Part shown: positions 59,493-64,000 of the stretch, piece by piece
Numbering within the stretch: position 1 is the stretch's first letter
Layout: every line of letters begins with the position of its first letter
Source of the DNA: G020348385 sp964410125
Lineage (GTDB): Bacteria; Acidobacteriota; Aminicenantia; Aminicenantales; Aminicenantaceae
Assembly: GCA_964410125.1 (NCBI GenBank)
Contig: CAYPGQ010000003.1
Span: forward strand, 41,973 to 105,972
Direction of reading: 5' to 3'
Length of the DNA: 64,000 bases
Notes under the pieces: generated by a model
Databases searched by the model: none
The model's input: only the letters and a program-made list of their open reading frames with translations
What the model was told of the DNA's origin: nothing
Program-made: the position numbers and the translations under genes

Positions 59493-59791
59493 TTGCGGTG
59501 TTTTGAGAAGATGGCCAACGCTTTTTTTAAGATTTCCCGCTCCTCCTCTACATCCGCTAGCTTCTTCCTAAGTCTCAACAGCTCTTCTTCATGAGGCTTC
59601 ATGTACCCCTTGCCAGGAAAGGCATGCTCCCTATCCTCCAAGTACTTCTGTCTCCAACGGCGAAGCTGATTCTCATGAATCCCTAATGACCTCGATACCT
59701 CGGACACACTCCGTCCCCCGTCTACGATGAGTCTGACCGCGCTCTCCTTAAATTCTCGGTCGAACGTCCTTCGACCTTTTGGATCTCCCAT
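59489..59791 (-). CDS. IS3-family transposase OrfA (helix-turn-helix)
   Basis: A 100-residue protein. RRTFDREFKESAVRLIVDGG and SVSEVSRSLGIHENQLRRWR form the helix-turn-helix, followed by a leucine-rich coiled coil (HEEELLRLRKKLADVEEERE) typical of OrfA. It binds the terminal repeats. OrfA and OrfB overlap by ATGA; I see no A-run slippery site as in many IS3 elements, so reinitiation may replace frameshifting here. Confidence 0.93.
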   Translation of the reverse strand: MGDPKGRRTFDREFKESAVRLIVDGGRSVSEVSRSLGIHENQLRRWRQKYLEDREHAFPGKGYMKPHEEELLRLRKKLADVEEEREILKKALAIFSKHRK

Positions 59792-59857
59792 GACATACCT
59801 CCAAGTTTGATATTATCCATAACTTTTCAGTGTGTCCACTAAAACGGGGGAACTCCA

Positions 59858-60070
59858 GATTTGTGTGATTTTTTTTTAGAATTCATTTAATTATTTGAGC
59901 TGCTAATATTTTTCTTATTTTTTTCTCCAAAAAGCTATTCACAGTAGCTTCATTGGTGCGAGTAGTCTTGCGGGAGGTGATTAGAGAGCAGGAAAAATCA
60001 CCTCAAAAATCATCTCAAAAGGTGGAGTAATCTCACCTGTTGTTCACGACTAAATATTAGGTCAGTAAAA
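59858..60070. promoter_or_regulatory. Leader of the surface-protein gene with a 9-base hairpin
   Basis: GAGGTGATT (59974-59982) pairs perfectly with AATCACCTC (59996-60004) around 13 bases, and AGGTGG then CTCACCT follow as further partners. No U-run is present. The region lies between the insertion sequence and the start at 60071. The stem shares GGTGA/TCACC with the leader hairpin at 18714-18743. Confidence 0.45.
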
Positions 60071-62722
60071 ATGAGAAGCAAATTAGGATGTTTCATTTTC
60101 CTTATGATAACTATACCATCTCTAATTTTTGCTGGCACAATCTATTATGTAGATGCCACTTATGGAAATGATCTGAATGATGGTCTTTCTCCTAGTCTTG
60201 CTTGGCAGACTATATCCAAGGTTAATCGAGGAACATTTACTCCAGGCGATATTATTCTTTTTAAACGAGGAGAAGTCTGGAGAGAACAATTAGTCCCTTC
60301 TTCTTCTGGTGTGATTGGAAGCCCAATTACATTTGGTGCGTATGGAACTGGGAGGAAACCTAAGATCTTTGGTTCAATCACAAAAAATAAAACAGAAGAC
60401 TGGATGCTAGAATCGGATAATATTTGGATTTCTAGTGGCACAATAGATTTAGACGTTGGCAATTTAATTATGGATTCTGAAAAATCTATTGGAGTAAAAT
60501 GTGATAACAGAACCGATTTAGATAACCAAGGTGATTTTTGGTATGATTCTACTATTGAAAGAGTCTATCTATTTTCAGCAAGTAATCCAGCCACTTATTA
60601 CAAAGGTAATATAGAATGTGCGCAAAAAAGACATATAGTATCAATTTGGGACAAAAATTATATTACGATTAGAGACTTAGACTTACGGTATGGTGGAGCT
60701 CATGGGATATGGTGTATGAATGTTGACAATATTATAGTTAGGTGTTGTGATTTTTCATATATTGGCGGTTCTTTCCAAACAGGGACAGTTAGATATGGGA
60801 ATGGTGTAGAGTTCTGGAATAGCGCGAGTAATACAACAGTTGAAATATGCAGATTTTGGGAAATTTACGATGCAGCAGTAACAACACAAGGTCTTGGTGC
60901 GAATAATTCGAAGTTTAACCAACATTTTCGATATAATCTAATTTGGAACTGTGAATACAGTTTTGAATTTTGGAACCACCCAGATACATCTTTTGTAGAA
61001 GGTATATACTTTCAGAATAACACTTGTTTAAATGCTGGAGGTGGGTGGGGACACCACCAAAGAGATGATCCACAGGGACGTCATCTATGTTTTTATTCAA
61101 ACACAGCACGCACAAATGACTTTTACGTTCAAAACAACATATTCTATGAATCAACCGATAATGCTATTCGTCTCTCTTCCTCTTGGAGAGACTTAGATAA
61201 TCTTATATTGGATTACAATTGTTATTATCAATCTTCTGGTGATATGATTGTTTGGCAGGATTCTTCATACACAATGGATCAATTTAAAGCATATCAAGCT
61301 GATAAAGCTCAAGACGCTCATTCCATAGCGGCTGATCCCCTCTTTATCGATTTATTGGGCAACAACATCGCTCTGCAATCAACATCATCCTGTATTGATG
61401 CTGGAATAGATTTAGGGTTAACAGAAGACTACGCAGGAAATACGGTGCCTTATGGGTGGGCTGTTGATATTGGCGCATATGAATATGTAGGAAGTCCAGA
61501 TCCTCTCGATGCTGAAATTAATTCCTCTCCTACCTCAGGGTGGATTCCACTGACAGTGAATTTTTCAGGTAGCGCAACTGGAGGCACTGAACCATACAAT
61601 TTTTACTGGGATTTTGGGGATGGCGAATCTTCAAGTGAACAGAATCCATCGCACACATATTCTTCTGCCGGTGATTACACTGTAAAGCTAACTATAAATG
61701 ACAGCACAGGAAACGAAGATACCAACTCAATAATCATTTACGCACTCGCTAATCCCTCTGAAGCCGATCTCCTCCTCTTCACTGCAACAGGAGACCCTGC
61801 TCCTGACCAAGGGGGAACCACCGATCCTCAACCCGGGAACCATTCTTATGCACTCGGAAGATCTGTTCAGATCGAAGCCATACCAAACCCAAATTATCGA
61901 TTCTCAAAATGGAATGGAGATGTTACCGATTCTGATGCAGGCAAAAATCAGATATCCATCACCATGAATACAGACAAATCCATTTCCGCACTCTTCTGTA
62001 TCAAATGCGGAGACGTCACAGGGGATCTCAACGTAACCCCTTTAGATGCCCAGAAAGTTTTTGAAATATTTCTTCTCAAATTTGCTAAACCATCAGAGTG
62101 TCAAAAAGAGAATGCTGATGTGAACAGCGATGGATCAATGGCTGAGCCATCCATCACTCCTGGAGATGCCCAGGCCATATTCAATAAATATCTTGGAATA
62201 AGTGAATTACCAAGCGACTGTTCAATCAATGCAAGGAGTGCTGACATTTCGACGCAAATAATCCACATACTGGATTCACAAGAAGATTCCTATCAAGAGA
62301 TCAACCTCATTATCGATGATGTTAATGGAACCATAAGCGAAATAATCGCTATACCTGTCATTATCGACAATCCTCAAGGACTGGATTCCTTTGGGTTCGA
62401 TCTCACCTTTCCTTCAGAAAACCTGAGGTTCATTGGTGTAGAAAAAACAGAACTGGTAACAGATTTTCATCAGATCGATGGCTACGAGGTACAAGAAGGG
62501 ATTCTCCGTGTGGGAGGATACAGCAGTGAACCGATTTTGAGCGACTCTCCTGGTGTGCTCGTGAGATTGCTTTTCAGGGCGACTAACAAAACAGAACAGT
62601 CTACTCCCCTCTTTTTCACAAACGCTTTTGATGATCTGAAAAATGCAATTTTTAACACCGGCATAATCACCATTAACGAATCAGATTATAAAAGGACAAA
62701 GCGCAAAAAGATCATTCGATAA
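60071..62722 (+). CDS. Secreted modular protein: beta-helix, PKD, repeat domain, dockerin, cohesin-like
   Basis: An 883-residue exported protein, the fourth of this family in the window. The signal peptide MRSKLGCFIFLMITIPSLIF ends before AGTIYYVDATYGNDLNDGLS. A beta-helix spans about 25-470 and differs from those of the 15760 and 18823 proteins in the middle. Then follow PKD (479-557, YWDFGDGESSSEQNPSHT), the repeat domain (564-640, GGTTDPQPGNHSY), a dockerin (645-717, CGDVTGDLNVTPLDAQ and ITPGDAQAIFNKYLG) and the cohesin-like end (744-870, SFGFDLTFPSENLRFIG). It converges on the DUF5989-type gene and is probably surface-displayed. Confidence 0.82.
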   Translation: MRSKLGCFIFLMITIPSLIFAGTIYYVDATYGNDLNDGLSPSLAWQTISKVNRGTFTPGDIILFKRGEVWREQLVPSSSGVIGSPITFGAYGTGRKPKIFGSITKNKTEDWMLESDNIWISSGTIDLDVGNLIMDSEKSIGVKCDNRTDLDNQGDFWYDSTIERVYLFSASNPATYYKGNIECAQKRHIVSIWDKNYITIRDLDLRYGGAHGIWCMNVDNIIVRCCDFSYIGGSFQTGTVRYGNGVEFWNSASNTTVEICRFWEIYDAAVTTQGLGANNSKFNQHFRYNLIWNCEYSFEFWNHPDTSFVEGIYFQNNTCLNAGGGWGHHQRDDPQGRHLCFYSNTARTNDFYVQNNIFYESTDNAIRLSSSWRDLDNLILDYNCYYQSSGDMIVWQDSSYTMDQFKAYQADKAQDAHSIAADPLFIDLLGNNIALQSTSSCIDAGIDLGLTEDYAGNTVPYGWAVDIGAYEYVGSPDPLDAEINSSPTSGWIPLTVNFSGSATGGTEPYNFYWDFGDGESSSEQNPSHTYSSAGDYTVKLTINDSTGNEDTNSIIIYALANPSEADLLLFTATGDPAPDQGGTTDPQPGNHSYALGRSVQIEAIPNPNYRFSKWNGDVTDSDAGKNQISITMNTDKSISALFCIKCGDVTGDLNVTPLDAQKVFEIFLLKFAKPSECQKENADVNSDGSMAEPSITPGDAQAIFNKYLGISELPSDCSINARSADISTQIIHILDSQEDSYQEINLIIDDVNGTISEIIAIPVIIDNPQGLDSFGFDLTFPSENLRFIGVEKTELVTDFHQIDGYEVQEGILRVGGYSSEPILSDSPGVLVRLLFRATNKTEQSTPLFFTNAFDDLKNAIFNTGIITINESDYKRTKRKKIIR

Positions 62723-62780
62723 GCTACGGCCAGAGGGAGAAAGAGAGAAATCTCCTCATGTCGGACATATTTGATTGCAT

Positions 62781-62960
62781 TTAAAACAAAGTATAGATGA
62801 ACGGAGCGACGGCTGAACTCTGAGTAAAGATGAGGAGAAGGCCAAACAGAACGAGCACAACGATCATCGGAATCATCCACCACAGCTTCCGTTTCCATAA
62901 AAACAACAGAAGCTCCCCGAATATCCCCAGTTTCGATACCAATCGTTTTCCTGCACCCAT
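62781..62960 (-). CDS. Small membrane protein, DUF5989-type
   Basis: A 59-residue gene in a frame different from the longer overlapping one. It begins MGAGKRLVSKLGIFGELLLF, continues LWKRKLWWMIPMIVVLVLFG and ends FTQSSAVAPFIYTLF. Two features fit the DUF5989 group I recall next to carbamoyltransferases: the K-W-W-M-I-P turn and the C-terminal APFIYTLF. One hydrophobic span (about 28-47) crosses the membrane. It begins 15 bases after the carbamoyltransferase stop and is likely cotranscribed. Function is unknown. Confidence 0.85.
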   Translation of the reverse strand: MGAGKRLVSKLGIFGELLLFLWKRKLWWMIPMIVVLVLFGLLLIFTQSSAVAPFIYTLF

Positions 62961-62975
62961 GGCTGTCTCCTTGCG

Positions 62976-64000
62976 TCACTCTCCAGATTTACGGATCATG
63001 TAATTCTCCAACACCAAAACATCTATCCCACTGCGGGAGAATGTGTTGTAAGCATTCTCAGGAGTGTTGACGATCGGCTCTCCGCGCAGATTGAAGGATG
63101 TGTTCAGCAACACCGGTACACCTGTGGCTTCTCCGAATCCCTTCACGATCCGGTAATACCGGGGATTCCACTCCTCCCTAACAGTCTGGAGGCGGCCCGT
63201 GCCCATGTGGTTCACCGCTTTAACAGAATCGGCCTTATCGGACTTGAGTGGGAGGACAAGAAGCATGTACCGTGCCGGATATTGAGGAACAACGTTTTTG
63301 GCCTCAAAATAATCCTCTACATGTTCCTCCAGGATCACTGGCGCAAAAGGCCGGAAAGGCTCGCGAAACTTGATCTTGATGTTCACCAGGTCTTTCATTT
63401 CTTCGGAACGCGGGTCTGCCAGGATACTTCTGTTTCCCAATGCCCGGGGCCCCCACTCAAACCGCCCCTGGTACCAGCCCACAACCTTCCCGGAAACCAA
63501 ATCACTGACAACCCTGTCTATGAGCTTATCATCATCTCCGATGTGTTCGTAGGTTATGTTGTTTTCGTCCAGGAATGTTTTGATCTGGTCATCGGTGTAG
63601 GCCTTTCCCCAGTAGGCATGTTCCAATGTAAACTCACGAGGTTTGCCTAAAAGTCCATGATAGGCATGGAGCGCTGCTCCCAATGCCCCTCCGCTGTCTC
63701 CTGCTGCCGGCTGGATGAACAACCTTTCGATCGGAGTCTCCCGAAGGATGCGGCCGTTGGCTACAGAGTTTAGCCCCACGCCTCCGGCCATGCACAGGTC
63801 CGTCAGCCCGGTCTCTTTGTGCAGGCTTGTGGCCAGCTTCAAAAGGATTTCTTCGATCACCTTCTGGATGCTGGCCGCTATGTCGGCATAGTGCTCATTG
63901 ATCTTACACTGTGCTTCGAAGTCAGAGGGTTTTTCCCCAAAATAAGTGGGATACCGGGTGTCTGAGGTAAAAAAGTTCATCTCACGCGGCCTCGGTTCTC
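62976..64000 (-). CDS. Carbamoyltransferase, C-terminal part (5' end outside window)
   Basis: The frame is open to the window edge and preserves about 341 residues of a family normally near 600. HYADIAASIQKVIEEILLKL and LCMAGGVGLNSVANGRIL are conserved in O-carbamoyltransferases of the NodU/CmcH/TobZ type, the latter in the Kae1-like domain that binds carbamoyl adenylate. VGWYQGRFEWGPRALGNRSI and FNLRGEPIVNTPENAYNTF are the hallmark C-terminal blocks. It uses carbamoyl phosphate and ATP to carbamoylate a hydroxyl, often on a sugar. An ATG at 63980 is internal, not the start. It is followed by the DUF5989-type gene. Confidence 0.92.
   Translation of the reverse strand, partial: EPRPREMNFFTSDTRYPTYFGEKPSDFEAQCKINEHYADIAASIQKVIEEILLKLATSLHKETGLTDLCMAGGVGLNSVANGRILRETPIERLFIQPAAGDSGGALGAALHAYHGLLGKPREFTLEHAYWGKAYTDDQIKTFLDENNITYEHIGDDDKLIDRVVSDLVSGKVVGWYQGRFEWGPRALGNRSILADPRSEEMKDLVNIKIKFREPFRPFAPVILEEHVEDYFEAKNVVPQYPARYMLLVLPLKSDKADSVKAVNHMGTGRLQTVREEWNPRYYRIVKGFGEATGVPVLLNTSFNLRGEPIVNTPENAYNTFSRSGIDVLVLENYMIRKSGE

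Larger units (their letters stand above)
58605..59857 (-). mobile_element. Complete IS3-family insertion sequence (~1253 bp)
   Basis: The ends are imperfect inverted repeats: TGGTATTCCCCC at 58605 and the complement of GGGGGAACTCCA ending at 59857, both followed inward by GGACACA. They enclose OrfA and OrfB of an IS3-type transposase. A three-base direct repeat GAT flanks it (58602-58604 and 59858-59860), a size typical of this family's target duplication. It interrupts DNA upstream of the wecB fragment and of the surface-protein gene at 60071. Confidence 0.92.

Noticed and set aside
59480..59500. Programmed -1 frameshift joining OrfA and OrfB
   Set aside because: There is no A-run or other slippery heptamer at the joint; the ATGA overlap explains coupling more simply.
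62686..62979. 97-codon minus-strand frame overlapping the small gene
   Set aside because: Its sequence has no protein-like pattern, it runs into the end of the surface-protein gene, and the 59-codon frame inside it has clear membrane-protein features.
1..64000. CRISPR arrays, tRNA or rRNA genes
   Set aside because: No regularly spaced short repeats, cloverleaf-like segments or ribosomal RNA signatures were noticed by eye; a tRNA scan would settle this.

Overview
The window looks like part of a Gram-negative bacterial chromosome devoted to surface carbohydrate and surface protein production. A Wza-type exporter, an outer-membrane barrel-like protein, lipoproteins and an undecaprenyl-linked sugar pathway all imply an outer membrane. 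Dockerin, PKD and cohesin-like surface proteins beside exopolysaccharide (EPS) and carbamoyltransferase genes bring Acidobacteriota/Aminicenantes-type lineages to mind, but no marker gene fixes the taxonomy and that is only an impression. No rRNA, tRNA or CRISPR array was seen.

Layout. (1) 1-15.5 kb, A+T-rich: sugar-nucleotide and polymer-modifying genes (epimerase, glycosyltransferases, deacetylase-like proteins, acyl/acetyltransferases, methyltransferase, ATP-grasp). It contains a three-gene set at 4758-7743 (carrier protein, acyl-CoA-dehydrogenase-like flavoprotein, adenylation enzyme) with the layout of prolyl-to-pyrrolyl carrier-protein pathways. (2) 15.5-25.8 kb: three large modular secreted proteins and one lipoprotein. 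The large ones combine an N-terminal domain, PKD, a bacterial repeat domain, a dockerin and a C-terminal cohesin-like domain. (3) 25.8-29.6 kb: a compact minus-strand operon of carrier protein, AMP ligase, NadE-like synthetase and N-acetyl-sugar amidotransferase. (4) 29.8-37.1 kb: an Fe-S aldo/keto reductase, small membrane proteins, PilZ, a two-component pair, and a divergent outer-membrane protein plus Wza-type exporter. (5) 37.5-44.6 kb, visibly more G+C-rich: the EPS assembly operon (initiating glycosylphosphotransferase, Wzc-type kinase, ligase/polymerase, TPR protein). (6) 44.8-57.7 kb, very A+T-rich: the variable repeat-unit block (glycosyltransferases, Wzx, Wzy-like, epimerase, radical SAM, arylsulfotransferase-like protein). 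(7) 57.7-64 kb: a rearranged junction with a chimeric wecB fragment and a complete IS3-family element, a fourth dockerin protein, a tiny DUF5989-type gene and a carbamoyltransferase running off the window.

How it fits together: cytoplasmic enzymes make and decorate lipid-linked sugars. The 43-44.6 kb and 54-57 kb genes start, flip and polymerise the unit, and the Wzc/Wza-type proteins export it. PilZ and the two-component pair are plausible c-di-GMP and phosphorelay inputs. The dockerin/cohesin-like proteins may form a surface layer with the polysaccharide; that last step is inference.

Beyond the genes, the window holds a roughly 200-nt dispersed repeat with a conserved end-to-end pairing (23226-23425 and 37274-37484), a structured 5' leader, hairpins before surface-protein genes, a gene-conversion-like tract, and several decayed genes: an internally deleted acetyltransferase, a radical SAM gene stopped inside its cysteine motif, a wecB chimera and a dockerin-like relic.
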